In this document: one piece after another, positions 10,582 through 19,855 of the stretch
How the letters are laid out: each line of letters begins with the position of its first letter
Position numbering within the stretch: position 1 is the first letter of the stretch
Assembly: GCA_003660235.1 (NCBI GenBank)
Contig: QGON01000069.1
Coordinates: forward strand, 205,613-269,612
Direction of reading: 5' to 3'
Source of the DNA: a bacterium endosymbiont of Escarpia laminata
Lineage (GTDB): Bacteria > Pseudomonadota > Gammaproteobacteria > Chromatiales > Chromatiaceae
DNA: 64,000 bases
Notes under the pieces: generated by a model
Databases searched by the model: none
What the model saw: only the letters and a program-made list of their open reading frames with translations
What the model was told of the DNA's origin: nothing
Made by a program: the position numbers and the translations under genes

Positions 10582-12414
10582 ATGAGTGAGACACCGTCCC
10601 ACCCCGGCTTTGATGCCAAGACATTCCTCTCGACACTGACCTCCCGTCCCGGTGTCTACCGGATGCTGGGCCAGGATGACAAACTTCTATATGTCGGCAA
10701 AGCGAAGAACCTGAAAAAGCGGGTCAGTAGCTACTTCAGCCGCTCTCTGAACCGGCGTATCCAGCTGATGGTCTCTCAGATCGAGGGCATCGAAGTGGTG
10801 GTGACCCATACCGAAGCGGAAGCGCTGATCCTGGAAAACAACCTGATCAAGTCGTTGAAGCCCAAGTACAACATACTGCTGCGGGACGACAAGAGCTATC
10901 CCTACATCCATCTCTCCACTGATCAGAAGTTTCCCCGTCTGAGCTTTCGGCGTGGTGCCCGCACGGGTAAGGGGCGCTATTTTGGTCCCTATCCCAGCGC
11001 CGGTTCGACCCGCGAAACATTGCAGATTCTGCAAAAACTCTTCTCCGTGCGTCAGTGCGAAGAGAGTTTCTTCCGCAATCGCTCCCGGCCCTGCCTGCAG
11101 TATCAGATCAAACGGTGTGATGCCCCCTGCGTCGACCTGGTCGATGAAGAGACCTACGCCAGAGATGTGCGACATGCGGTGCTTTTTCTGGAAGGCAAGG
11201 CTAACCGTGTGATCGATGAGCTGGTGGCGCGCATGGAGTCAGCCTCCCGGACACAGGCGTTTGAAAAGGCAGCACTCTACCGGGATCAGATCAAACGGCT
11301 GCGGCGTATTCAGGAGCGGCAGTATGTCAGCGGGGAGGGCGGCGATCTCGATATCGTGGCGGCCTCCCTGATAGGAAGCAGTGCTTGCGTGCAGGTCTTT
11401 TTTATCCGCTCAGGACGCAATCTGGGCAATAAGAGTTTCTATCCGGGGATACCCTCCGGGGCCAACGAGGCCAGAGTGCTTTCGGCGTTTGTCTCTCAAT
11501 ACTATCTCGACAAACCTGTGCCTTCCGAGATTCTCCTTAATAAGGAACCGCAGGACAGAATCCTGCTGCAAGAGGTGTTAAGTAACCAATCGGGCCACAA
11601 AGTGCGTCTCAGCAGCCGGGTCAGAGGTGAGCGGGCTCGCTGGCTCAGGATGGCCGAAGGCAATGCGGAGCTGGCACTCAAAGCCCGGCTGGCCAGCCGT
11701 ATCGATATGGAGGGACGGCTGCAAGCGCTGCAACGGGCACTTGACCTGCCGGAACTGCCCGCTCGCATGGAGTGTTTCGACATCAGCCATACCCGGGGTG
11801 AATTGACGGTGGCCTCCTGCGTGGTGTTCAACGAGCAGGGGCCGCTGAAGTCCGACTATCGCCGTTTCAATATTGAGGGGATCACGCCGGGAGACGACTA
11901 TGCCGCTATGCAGCAGGTGCTGGAACGCCGCTACACCCGTATCAAAAAAGGTGAGGTGCCGATGCCGGATATCCTCTTCATCGATGGCGGCAGGGGGCAG
12001 ATCGGCGTAGTGGAGGAGAGTCTGCGAGAGTTGGGGATTTCCGGGTTGACTTTGGTGGGCGTGGCCAAGGGAGCGGATCGAAAAGCAGGAATGGAGCAGC
12101 TCTTCTTGTTAGGCAGCAGTACGCCGATTATACTGCCTGCGGACTCCCCCGCGCTGCATCTGGTTCAGCAGATTCGGGACGAGGCCCATCGCTTCGCCAT
12201 CACCGCTCATCGTCAGCGTCGAGAGCGTAAACGCAGAACCTCGGTGTTGGAGGAGATCCCCGGCATCGGTCCCAAGCGGCGCCAAAGGCTGCTGAGACAG
12301 TTCGGTGGCCTACAGGAGCTTGCCCGGGCCGGCATAGAGGATATATCGCGGGTGGAGGGCGTCAGTCTGAAGCTGGCGGAACAGATTTATCAGACCTTTC
12401 ATGGAGAAGATTAA
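10582..12414 (+). CDS. uvrC: Excinuclease ABC subunit C
   Basis: A 610-residue UvrC, the nuclease that makes both incisions in nucleotide excision repair. The GIY-YIG domain is at about residues 15-95 (RPGVYRMLGQDDKLLYVGKAKNLKKR), with a cysteine-rich CDAPC segment and a UVR motif near 205-240. The RNase H-like 5' nuclease domain (about 370-540) has CFDISHTRGE and ILFIDGGRGQ, and tandem helix-hairpin-helix motifs lie at the end (EIPGIGPKRRQRLL). Length is normal. It sits between the glycosylase and pgsA. Confidence 0.97.
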   Translation: MSETPSHPGFDAKTFLSTLTSRPGVYRMLGQDDKLLYVGKAKNLKKRVSSYFSRSLNRRIQLMVSQIEGIEVVVTHTEAEALILENNLIKSLKPKYNILLRDDKSYPYIHLSTDQKFPRLSFRRGARTGKGRYFGPYPSAGSTRETLQILQKLFSVRQCEESFFRNRSRPCLQYQIKRCDAPCVDLVDEETYARDVRHAVLFLEGKANRVIDELVARMESASRTQAFEKAALYRDQIKRLRRIQERQYVSGEGGDLDIVAASLIGSSACVQVFFIRSGRNLGNKSFYPGIPSGANEARVLSAFVSQYYLDKPVPSEILLNKEPQDRILLQEVLSNQSGHKVRLSSRVRGERARWLRMAEGNAELALKARLASRIDMEGRLQALQRALDLPELPARMECFDISHTRGELTVASCVVFNEQGPLKSDYRRFNIEGITPGDDYAAMQQVLERRYTRIKKGEVPMPDILFIDGGRGQIGVVEESLRELGISGLTLVGVAKGADRKAGMEQLFLLGSSTPIILPADSPALHLVQQIRDEAHRFAITAHRQRRERKRRTSVLEEIPGIGPKRRQRLLRQFGGLQELARAGIEDISRVEGVSLKLAEQIYQTFHGED

Positions 12415-12415
12415 T

Positions 12416-13000
12416 ATGTGGAATATCCCCAATCTTCTCACCTTGCTGCGGATCGTCCTGATACCGGTCTTCGTGCTGATTTTCTATCTGCCGGTCGAGT
12501 GGGCGCGGATTGGCTGCGCCGCCGTCTTCGCTCTGGCAGCAGTCACCGACTGGTTGGATGGATTTCTGGCCCGCCGCTGGGGACAGGTGTCACCCTTTGG
12601 GGCCTTTCTCGATCCGGTTGCCGACAAGCTGATGGTCGCCGTTGCTCTGTTACTGCTGGTGCAGTCGGAACCCACCCCCTGGCTGGCACTGCCCGCCGCC
12701 ATCATTATCGGACGTGAGATCACCATATCGGCCCTGCGGGAGTGGATGGCCGCACTGGGGGCTCGGGCTCAGGTGGCGGTGTCTGTCATTGGCAAATTCA
12801 AAACTGCGGTTCAGATGTTGGCTATTCTGCTACTGATCATTCAGCAAGACTTGTGGGGATTGCCGATCCATACAGTCGGTTTTGTACTGCTCTATATATC
12901 GGCGATTCTGACGCTCTGGTCGATGATTATCTATCTGCGTGCAGCCTGGCCCAGTTTGATGGGCCAGGTTGTGGTCGAGGGTGAACTGGAAAAAGAGTGA
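12416..13000 (+). CDS. pgsA: CDP-diacylglycerol-glycerol-3-phosphate 3-phosphatidyltransferase
   Basis: A 194-residue inner-membrane enzyme that makes phosphatidylglycerol phosphate, the first step to phosphatidylglycerol and cardiolipin. The CDP-alcohol phosphotransferase motif appears as TDWLDGFLARR...GAFLDPVADK, with all aspartates, amid several hydrophobic segments. I chose ATG 12416 (MWNIPNLLTLLRI), one base after the uvrC stop; GGAGA lies upstream inside uvrC. This closes the uvrY-uvrC-pgsA arrangement common in gammaproteobacteria. Confidence 0.95.
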   Translation: MWNIPNLLTLLRIVLIPVFVLIFYLPVEWARIGCAAVFALAAVTDWLDGFLARRWGQVSPFGAFLDPVADKLMVAVALLLLVQSEPTPWLALPAAIIIGREITISALREWMAALGARAQVAVSVIGKFKTAVQMLAILLLIIQQDLWGLPIHTVGFVLLYISAILTLWSMIIYLRAAWPSLMGQVVVEGELEKE

Positions 13001-13030
13001 GTAACCACCTTATTCCACCCATCCTGAAAT

Positions 13031-13062
13031 ATAGGCTGGATCAAGCGTAGCGGATCCGGCAT
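13031..13062. repeat. REP-like palindrome, copy 1
   Basis: GGCTGGATC and GGATCCGGC flank the core AAGCGTAGC. The same core with GCCGGTTC/GAACCGGC arms occurs at 56271-56300, so this is a repeated palindrome. It sits in the 163-base gap after pgsA, which otherwise shows nothing. Confidence 0.6.
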
Positions 13063-13163
13063 AAGCTGTTTGTTCATGGCGCATTTTGTCTGATCTGCTG
13101 TGCTTGATCAGGCTTACGGGTTATTGGTATTTCCTGGTGGTCAATTTCACCTAGACTAGTGGT

Positions 13164-16100
13164 ATGCCAACCAGCCGCAGGATCTTTGTTGCCATCCTGA
13201 TTCTGGGCGCCTATTCCCAGATCGTGCAGGCTCTTCTGATCAGAGAGGGGCTGGTGGTCTTCTACGGCAACGAAGTGAGTTTGGGCGCTTTCTTCGGTAG
13301 CTGGCTCTTCTGGCTGGCGCTGGGGTCCCTGCTGGTGGTGCGTTGGCGGGAATCGCCTGTGGTGCAGGATCCTCTGCCCTGGATCAGCCGCTTGTTGCTA
13401 CTGCTACCTTTGGTACTGATCCTGCAGGTGTTGATGTTGCGCACCGTGCGTCTGCTGTTGGATGTCTCCGCCAGCGAATTCGTACCACTGGGGGAGCTCT
13501 TCCTCTCCCTCTTTCTTATTGTCGCCCCTGGCAGCCTGCTGTTGGGTATCGCCTTTCCGCTGGCCTGCAAAGCGTTGCGGGATTTTGCCGGTGATGGGGG
13601 GGATCAGGGTACCGTCAGGGATATCTCCCGGCTCTACATTGCGGATGCACTGGGGGCCCTGCTGGGTGGGGTACTCTTCACCTTCGTCTTTATACAGTGG
13701 CTGGGAATCACCGGTACGCTTGGGGTGACTACCCTGTTGCTGGCGGTCACAGCGCTAAAATTAAAACGAGGCAACGCCGGACTACGCTGGCCAGCTATCC
13801 TGCTGGCAGTTCTCGGTTTAATCATTGCTTTACCTGTAGTCAGTCCCTGGCTCGACCGGCAGATGGAGACCTTGCGTTTTTCCACCTTGCAGCCGGGCCT
13901 GGAATTGTTCGATGCGACGGAGACTCGCTATGGGCATTTGGCTATTGCGGGTTTTGGCGAGCAGACGACGCTGGTGAACAACGGCCAGGTGGCAGAGAGC
14001 TTCCCCTTGCCGTTCGAGATTCGCCAGCAGGCCGCCTATCTCATGTCCCAGGCGGCAGGCGCAAAACGGGTGCTGCTGTTCGGCGGATTTGCCAGTGGCC
14101 TGGCGGTGGAACTGCTGCACTATCCGGTCACCCGAATCGACGTTGTGGAAGAGGATGAGCAGGCCTTCCGGAAAGTCATGCCCTACCTGCCGGAGCAGAG
14201 CCGCAAGGCATTGGCCGATCCCCGTATCCAGATTCACTTCATGGATGGTCGGCGCTATCTCAACAGCTTACCGGCGGCCGAACACTACAATCTGGTGCTG
14301 GTACTCAATGCGACGCCTTCCAGCGCCTACAGCAACCGCTATTTTACCTCGGAGTTCTACCAGGGCGTGCGGCATCAACTCGCGCCAGACGGGGTGTTTT
14401 GCACCCGCGTGAGTGGCGCCTCCAATTATCTCGGGCGTACGGTTCGCAGTTTCAGCGGGTCGGTCTTTCGCACGCTGCGGGAAGTGTTGCCAAATGTCGC
14501 GGTCGCACCCGGTGATAACTATCTCTTCTGTGCATCCATCGCTGCCGGACGAGTGACTGAATCGGCGTCGGAGCTGGAGTCACGCTACCTGGATATCCCG
14601 CTCGAAGATCATCGGTTCCCGGCGAAGGTCTTCTACACGATCTTGCCGGATGATGAGGTGCGTTTTGTGCGGGATCAGCTGGAGCAGCCCGGCAGTGAAC
14701 GCAACAGCGATGCACGGCCCGTTACCTACTACCTGAACATGCTGTTGTGGGGACAGTTCAGCGCCTCTGGCTTTGCCGACTGGATGGAACAGTTGCGTGG
14801 TGTGGGGATCTGGGCTTATCTGCTGCCGATGTTGCTGTTTCTTCTGCTCTGGCTGCTGCGCGCCTCACTTGAAGGTGGTCAACGCACCAGTCGTCTGCGC
14901 AAGGCATCCACGCTGATCCTCTTCGTGCTTGGATTAGTTGCGATGGCCGCCCAACTTGCCGTGCTGTTCAGTTACCAGTCCCATGTCGGCTTTATGTTTG
15001 AGCGGGTGGCCCTGCTCAATGGGCTTTTTATGACCGGTCTGGCGTTAGGGGCAGCGGTGGGCAGTCTGCTGACGCGTACCGATCGTCCTGCCCTCCGCCT
15101 GGGGATCGTACTGATACTGGTGACCGCAGTTCTGGTTGCGCTGCCTCATCTGTTGAACTGGCTTGGTCAGTTGGCGATTGGCTGGCAGGAGTGGGGCTAT
15201 CCCCTGATCTCGCTGCTGTTGGGCCTGCTGGCGGGAACAGGGTTTCCGTTGGCAGTAAAGATCACCGAATTGGAGCAGGCAGCAGTGGTGCGCAGCAGTG
15301 GCATTACCCAGGCGGCGGATAACCTGGGTGGTGCTGTTGGCGGACTGATGACCGGGGCGTTGATGGTGCCGCTGCTTGGTATCGAGTGGAGCAGCTATCT
15401 GCTGGCGATCTTCACCCTACTGATGCTCCTGCCGTTGCTGTTTACAGCAATAGCGCCGCATAGGATGACGACATTACAACTCAGGGGCAAGCACGCCTTT
15501 CCCTGGCCCAATCTGGGGTGGGGGCTGGTTTTTCTCGTGTTGCTGAGTCTTGCCTGGGCACAGTATCAGCAAGTCATAAAACCTGCGCCTCAACTCCACT
15601 TCAGTGATCAATTGCTGGCGGCGGTCAGTGAATCAAGCGTGTTTGAACTGAAGGAAATACCTTTCATTCACTATCTTGGGTCAGTTCCGAATAGTACGGG
15701 TGATACTGTTGCCCTGGCTACAATGGCGGTGGCGCCGGATGTGTCGGGTTTTGCCGGACCGATCAACCTGTTGCTCTCCGTGGATGCAATGGGGCGATTG
15801 CGGGGTGTGCGTTATATCGATTCCAATGAGACTCCCTCCTATATTTCCGGCATCGATGGTTGGCTTACCGGGCTTGCAGGAACGGATCTCTCGGCTGAAC
15901 CATTATCACTTTCCCGTGTTGATGCCCTCACCGGAGCGACCGTCAGTAGTAAGGCGGCATTGGCATCGATCAATCAGGCGGTTCACGTGGCAGGGCAAAC
16001 CGCGTTCGGCAAAAGTTTTGCCCAAGTCGCATCACAAGAGGAGGCACAACCCGCTTGGTACGCTCCTGAGTTTATGGTGACAGTGGGACTGCTGCTGCTG

Positions 16101-16802
16101 TTTTTTCCCGTTTATCTTTCCGGCAGTGAAAATGGCAGATTGATCTATCAGTTCGCTGCCTTGATGATTCTTGGGTTTTGGCTCAACAGCCAGGTGACTG
16201 AGGTGGATCTGGTCAATCTTGGTTTTGGGCTTTTCTCCTCTATTGCCGATAATCCGCAACATTGGCTGCTGATCGGATTTGCGCTTGTTACGACCCTGCT
16301 GTTTGGTCCGGTCTGGTGTGGCTATCTCTGTCCGTTTGGGGCATTGCAGGAGTTTGTCTCCCGAATCGGGCATCGGCTGGGCTTGCGCAGCTATGCCAGC
16401 CGCCCGTTGGATTCCCGGCTGCGGTTTTTGAAGTATCTGCTGCTCGGTTTGTTGTTGATTGTGGTATGGGGTGGCGGTGATTCATCCTGGGCACTATTCG
16501 ATCCGATGCAGTATGTATTCGGTGAGCACTGGCCTGAATGGATGCTTGGAATTCTGCTGTTGGTCTTGCTGGGGGCGCTGTTCCACTACCGTTTTTGGTG
16601 CCGTTATCTCTGCCCGCTGGGGGCGTTTTTGGCCTTCGGCAATAAATTTGCCCTGTGGCAGCGGCTGGCGCCGGAGCGCCGTTTTAACCATTGTGACCTC
16701 GGAGTGCGGGAAACCTTCGATATCGACTGTATCCGTTGCAACCGCTGTCTTACCGGCAGGGATACCCATCTCAAGCTCCGTGGGTTCGGCAAGGAGAGAT
16801 AG
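13164..16802 (+). CDS. Membrane fusion: spermidine-synthase-like + FMN-binding + NosR-like 4Fe-4S protein
   Basis: A 1212-residue protein with three recognisable parts. Residues 1-220 are multi-spanning membrane helices. About 230-490 is a spermidine-synthase-like Rossmann domain (VLLFGGFASGLAVELL, IDVVEEDEQ, FMDGRRYL), but the catalytic aspartate strand reads LVLNATPSSA instead of the usual D-x-x-D-P form, so aminopropyl transfer is doubtful. About 520-790 is a second membrane block. About 840-950 is an FMN-binding domain with DALTGATVSS, the covalent flavin-threonine motif of NosR/RnfG. The C-terminus has two CGYLCP/CRYLCP polyferredoxin-membrane motifs and CIRCNRC. It leads the AmmeMemoRadiSam operon, so I infer an electron-transfer or export partner. 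Gene start has no strong ribosome site. Confidence 0.75.
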   Translation: MPTSRRIFVAILILGAYSQIVQALLIREGLVVFYGNEVSLGAFFGSWLFWLALGSLLVVRWRESPVVQDPLPWISRLLLLLPLVLILQVLMLRTVRLLLDVSASEFVPLGELFLSLFLIVAPGSLLLGIAFPLACKALRDFAGDGGDQGTVRDISRLYIADALGALLGGVLFTFVFIQWLGITGTLGVTTLLLAVTALKLKRGNAGLRWPAILLAVLGLIIALPVVSPWLDRQMETLRFSTLQPGLELFDATETRYGHLAIAGFGEQTTLVNNGQVAESFPLPFEIRQQAAYLMSQAAGAKRVLLFGGFASGLAVELLHYPVTRIDVVEEDEQAFRKVMPYLPEQSRKALADPRIQIHFMDGRRYLNSLPAAEHYNLVLVLNATPSSAYSNRYFTSEFYQGVRHQLAPDGVFCTRVSGASNYLGRTVRSFSGSVFRTLREVLPNVAVAPGDNYLFCASIAAGRVTESASELESRYLDIPLEDHRFPAKVFYTILPDDEVRFVRDQLEQPGSERNSDARPVTYYLNMLLWGQFSASGFADWMEQLRGVGIWAYLLPMLLFLLLWLLRASLEGGQRTSRLRKASTLILFVLGLVAMAAQLAVLFSYQSHVGFMFERVALLNGLFMTGLALGAAVGSLLTRTDRPALRLGIVLILVTAVLVALPHLLNWLGQLAIGWQEWGYPLISLLLGLLAGTGFPLAVKITELEQAAVVRSSGITQAADNLGGAVGGLMTGALMVPLLGIEWSSYLLAIFTLLMLLPLLFTAIAPHRMTTLQLRGKHAFPWPNLGWGLVFLVLLSLAWAQYQQVIKPAPQLHFSDQLLAAVSESSVFELKEIPFIHYLGSVPNSTGDTVALATMAVAPDVSGFAGPINLLLSVDAMGRLRGVRYIDSNETPSYISGIDGWLTGLAGTDLSAEPLSLSRVDALTGATVSSKAALASINQAVHVAGQTAFGKSFAQVASQEEAQPAWYAPEFMVTVGLLLLFFPVYLSGSENGRLIYQFAALMILGFWLNSQVTEVDLVNLGFGLFSSIADNPQHWLLIGFALVTTLLFGPVWCGYLCPFGALQEFVSRIGHRLGLRSYASRPLDSRLRFLKYLLLGLLLIVVWGGGDSSWALFDPMQYVFGEHWPEWMLGILLLVLLGALFHYRFWCRYLCPLGAFLAFGNKFALWQRLAPERRFNHCDLGVRETFDIDCIRCNRCLTGRDTHLKLRGFGKER

Positions 16803-16872
16803 CGGTAATCGGGTAAAACACAGGCCGGAAGTTTCTGTCTAAACTGTTAGAAGAAAGCGGAAAATTTGGGCC

Positions 16873-17139
16873 ATGATATCCATGTTACAAGCGATCCGAC
16901 ATTGGCATAGCAGTGATTACAGGCTCGTCGGGCTGTTGAGCCTGACGTTGGTCGTGATTGTGCTGTTTTTGGTCGGGCAGCAACAGACGGAGATGACCGG
17001 CTCAAGCTGGCGGCGAATCGATATTAAAATCTTCCAGGAAAGGCTGGATAGCGGCAAGTTGAGCGCGCATGAGGCTGAGTGGTACCACCCTGCCGAATCG
17101 GCTGAGTTGTCGTTACGCAAGCCGGGGGGAACGCCATGA
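16873..17139 (+). CDS. Small single-pass membrane protein carrying an EAEWYHP motif
   Basis: An 88-residue protein with one transmembrane segment at about residues 18-35 (LVGLLSLTLVVIVLFLVG) and a C-terminal tail likely outside the cytoplasm. Residues 67-73 read EAEWYHP. From memory, many AmmeMemoRadiSam radical SAM enzymes carry an EA-x-[FY]-Y segment just before their first CxxC, and the radical SAM protein encoded next lacks it. The stop overlaps the next start by four bases (ATGA). The function is unknown; it may bind or present substrate to the radical SAM enzyme, or be the detached N-terminal part of it. Confidence 0.65.
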   Translation: MISMLQAIRHWHSSDYRLVGLLSLTLVVIVLFLVGQQQTEMTGSSWRRIDIKIFQERLDSGKLSAHEAEWYHPAESAELSLRKPGGTP

Positions 17140-18116
17140 GAGAGGTGGTTTGCGAACTCTGTCCGCGCAAGTGTGTGATCCCCGAAGGGGGGGCAGGTGA
17201 CTGCCGGGTGCGGGTCAATATTGCTGGCAAACTGCTGGCTTCCACCTACGGACGGCCCTCCGCGATGCATGTCGATCCGATGGAGAAGAAACCGCTCTAC
17301 CATTTTCATCCCGGTTCACCCGTGTTTTCCATTGCGACGGCAGGCTGCAACCTGCACTGCCTCAACTGCCAGAACTGGCAACTCTCCCAAAGTGGCGGGG
17401 AGGAGATAGAGGAGATCTTCAACGCTGACCCCGTGGATCTCGTCGCTCTGGCCAGAGATCAGGGCTGCGAAAGCATCGCCTACACCTACTCCGATCCGGT
17501 GGTTTTCTACGAATATGTCTATGACAGCAGTATCCTGGCGCATGAGGCCGGGATGCAGAATGTATTCATCACCGCCGGCTATATCAATACCGAGCCTCTG
17601 CGCCGTCTCTGCAAAGTGATCGATGCCACTAACACCGATCTGAAGGCATTCGACGACGGCTTCTACCGCAAAACCACCGGGGCAACGCTGCAGCCGGTAT
17701 TGGATGCCCTGGTGACTTTTCGGGAGGAGGGGGTCTGGCTGGAGGTGACCAATCTGCTTATCCCGACGCTGAATGATGATCTCTCCATGATCCGGCGCAT
17801 GGCGAAGTGGATCAGAAGTGAGTTGGGGGAGGACACCCCCCTCCACTTCAGCCGTTTTCATCCCATGTACCGGATGCGCAACCTGCCGCCGACGTCGGGA
17901 GAGACCCTGGACCGTGCGCGTCAGGAGGCGATGGATGCGGGGTTGAAATATGTCTATATCGGCAATATCTCAGGACATATGGGCAATTCAACCTACTGTC
18001 CGGTCGACGGCACTCTGTTGATCAAGAGAGAGGGTTTCCTGATCAGTGAATACAACCTGACCAGCGACGGTCGCTGCCCGACCTGTAATGAGCCGGTTCC
18101 GGGAGTCTGGCAATGA
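17136..18116 (+). CDS. AmmeMemoRadiSam system radical SAM enzyme
   Basis: A 326-residue radical SAM protein resembling pyruvate-formate-lyase activases. The cluster motif is C71-N-L-H-C75-L-N-C78 within SIATAGCNLHCLNCQNW. An extra N-terminal cysteine set (C6, C9, C13, C23; CELCPRKC) precedes the diagnostic HVDPMEKKPLYHF, and the C-terminus has a CPVDG...CPTC pair as in rubredoxin-like knuckles. The family is defined by co-occurrence with Memo-like and AMMECR1-like proteins; both are fused in the gene two positions downstream. The substrate is unknown. It overlaps both neighbours by four bases, so expression is tightly coupled. Confidence 0.88.
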   Translation: MREVVCELCPRKCVIPEGGAGDCRVRVNIAGKLLASTYGRPSAMHVDPMEKKPLYHFHPGSPVFSIATAGCNLHCLNCQNWQLSQSGGEEIEEIFNADPVDLVALARDQGCESIAYTYSDPVVFYEYVYDSSILAHEAGMQNVFITAGYINTEPLRRLCKVIDATNTDLKAFDDGFYRKTTGATLQPVLDALVTFREEGVWLEVTNLLIPTLNDDLSMIRRMAKWIRSELGEDTPLHFSRFHPMYRMRNLPPTSGETLDRARQEAMDAGLKYVYIGNISGHMGNSTYCPVDGTLLIKREGFLISEYNLTSDGRCPTCNEPVPGVWQ

Positions 18117-18289
18117 GGATGAGAGAGATGATGAAACGCAACAGGCATTCCCGCAGACGTTTTCTGGGAGTGCTGGGTGGTATGCTCGCAGGAGTGATGG
18201 CCCTCCCCTGGACGGTTAGAAGCGCGCGGGAGAAGAAAATGGCCATGCGTGAGGCGGACTACTACCGGCCCAGGGGATCAGACGAATAG
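18113..18289 (+). CDS. 58-residue Tat-signal peptide with EADYYRP motif
   Basis: This small gene starts with ATGA overlapping the radical SAM stop and ends with TAG at 18287-18289. The product begins with arginines and a Tat motif SRRRFLG (residues 13-19), then a hydrophobic stretch (VLGGMLAGVMALPW), and leaves a mature tail of about 20 residues, including READYYRP (46-53). The EADYYRP motif echoes EAEWYHP in the small membrane protein just upstream. Small Tat peptides of this size also occur in formate dehydrogenase operons, but none of those genes is here. It might be an exported peptide substrate or a chaperone for export. GGGGGAGAGGAG follows for the next gene. Confidence 0.7.
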   Translation: MRMREMMKRNRHSRRRFLGVLGGMLAGVMALPWTVRSAREKKMAMREADYYRPRGSDE

Positions 18290-18301
18290 GGGGAGAGGAG
18301 A

Positions 18302-19852
18302 ATGAGATTCGGTCAGTTTCGGCTATGGATAATTGCCGCGCTGCTGCTGGCGGGGCTGTTGCTGATACCCCAGTCCCTTGCGGGTGAAAAGGTCAGGGAG
18401 AGTGTGCTTGCAGGCGCCTGGTATCCGGATAATTCGCTACAGCTGGCCAAGGTTGTGGACGGCTTTCTGGATGACCCTTCCAATGTCCGGCCCAAGGCGA
18501 AAAATCCTCTCCGGGCGCTGATCGTTCCCCACGCCGGTTACAAGTACAGCGGACCAACCGCAGCCAAAGCCTTCAGGTTGGTGCGCGGCATGGATTTCAC
18601 ACGGGTTCTGTTGCTGGCACCCAGCCACTACAGCGCCTTCAAAGGGCTCTCCATTGCGGATGTGGATGCCTATCAGACTCCGCTGGGCTCTGTGCCGCTG
18701 GATCAGGTTGCAGTGCAGCAATTGCGCAGGTCTCCCCTCGTCAGTGCCCATACAGAGGCACACAAACGGGAGCACAGCATAGAAATTGAACTGCCGCTGC
18801 TGCAACGCGTGTTGGAGCCAGGCTGGAAACTGGTGCCGGTACTGGTGGGGCAGATGGACGATGAGGCCTACCCGCAGGCAGCAAAACTGCTGCGGGAGCT
18901 GGCGGATGAGCAGACCCTGGTGGTGGTCTCCAGCGACTTCGCCCACTATGGCAAACGGTTTGGCTATACGCCGTTTCCGTTGAATGATGAGACGCCTGCA
19001 AATATCCAGCAACTGGATGAGGATGCGATTGAACGGATAGTGGCGGGGGATGCAAAGGGGTTTCTCGACTATCAACAGCGCACCGGAATCACCATCTGTG
19101 GATTTCGTCCCATTGCACTACTGCTGCACATGCTGCCGGTCTCGGCTGAACTGGAACAGCTGGTCTATAAGACCAGCGGTCAACTGACCGGCAACTATGA
19201 AAATTCGGTCAGCTACGTGGTGATCACAGTGAATGTTCCGACAGCAATCGCCGGCAGCCAGGGTTCAGGCCGTAGTCTGAGTAGCGAGCAGCTCAAGAGG
19301 TTGCACCAGATTGCCGTGGCCGGAGTCAGGCGTGCGGTACTGGATGACAAGCATGAAGGCGAACAGTTGCTGCGCAATCTGCCGCCGGAGCTTGAGCGGC
19401 CTTCCGGGGCATTCGTGACTCTCAAGAAGGATGGCATGTTGCGTGGTTGTATCGGCTATATTCGACCACGCGACCCACTCTTCCAGGCTGTGTTGAAGAA
19501 TGGTGGTAATGCAGCGGTGCGGGACCGCCGCTTTCCGCCGGTAACGCCGGAAGAGTTGGAGGGGCTTGAGATCGAGGTGAGCGTGCTGACGCCTCCGCGT
19601 GCCATTGCCCACTACGAAGCGTTCAAAGTGGGTCAACAGGGCATTATTTTAACAAAACAGGGTCGTAGTGCGGTTTTTCTTCCGGAGGTTGCGCTGGAGC
19701 AGGGTTGGAATCGGGAGCAGACGCTGACCTATCTGGCGAGAAAGGCGGGATTGCCCGCTGATGCCTGGAAAGAGGGGGCAGAGTTTGAAGTGTTCTATAG
19801 TGAGAAGTATGCAGCACCTTATGGCTCCAGCCATGAGACTGCAAAGGAGTAA
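18302..19852 (+). CDS. Exported Memo-AMMECR1 fusion (AmmeMemoRadiSam proteins B and A)
   Basis: A 516-residue protein with a clear signal peptide (LWIIAALLLAGLLLIPQSLAG). Residues 36-310 are Memo-like: VPHAGYKYSG (His77), APSHYSAFKG (His109), SSDFAHYGK (His215) and TICGFRP (Cys266). Their spacing matches the human MEMO1 metal site (His49, His81, His192, Cys244), so metal binding looks retained. Residues 320-510 are AMMECR1-like with the family signature MLRGCIGYI and GQQGIILTKQGR. In many organisms these are two genes; here they are fused and apparently exported. A strong AGGAG precedes the ATG. The reaction is unknown. Confidence 0.87.
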   Translation: MRFGQFRLWIIAALLLAGLLLIPQSLAGEKVRESVLAGAWYPDNSLQLAKVVDGFLDDPSNVRPKAKNPLRALIVPHAGYKYSGPTAAKAFRLVRGMDFTRVLLLAPSHYSAFKGLSIADVDAYQTPLGSVPLDQVAVQQLRRSPLVSAHTEAHKREHSIEIELPLLQRVLEPGWKLVPVLVGQMDDEAYPQAAKLLRELADEQTLVVVSSDFAHYGKRFGYTPFPLNDETPANIQQLDEDAIERIVAGDAKGFLDYQQRTGITICGFRPIALLLHMLPVSAELEQLVYKTSGQLTGNYENSVSYVVITVNVPTAIAGSQGSGRSLSSEQLKRLHQIAVAGVRRAVLDDKHEGEQLLRNLPPELERPSGAFVTLKKDGMLRGCIGYIRPRDPLFQAVLKNGGNAAVRDRRFPPVTPEELEGLEIEVSVLTPPRAIAHYEAFKVGQQGIILTKQGRSAVFLPEVALEQGWNREQTLTYLARKAGLPADAWKEGAEFEVFYSEKYAAPYGSSHETAKE

Positions 19853-19855
19853 AAG

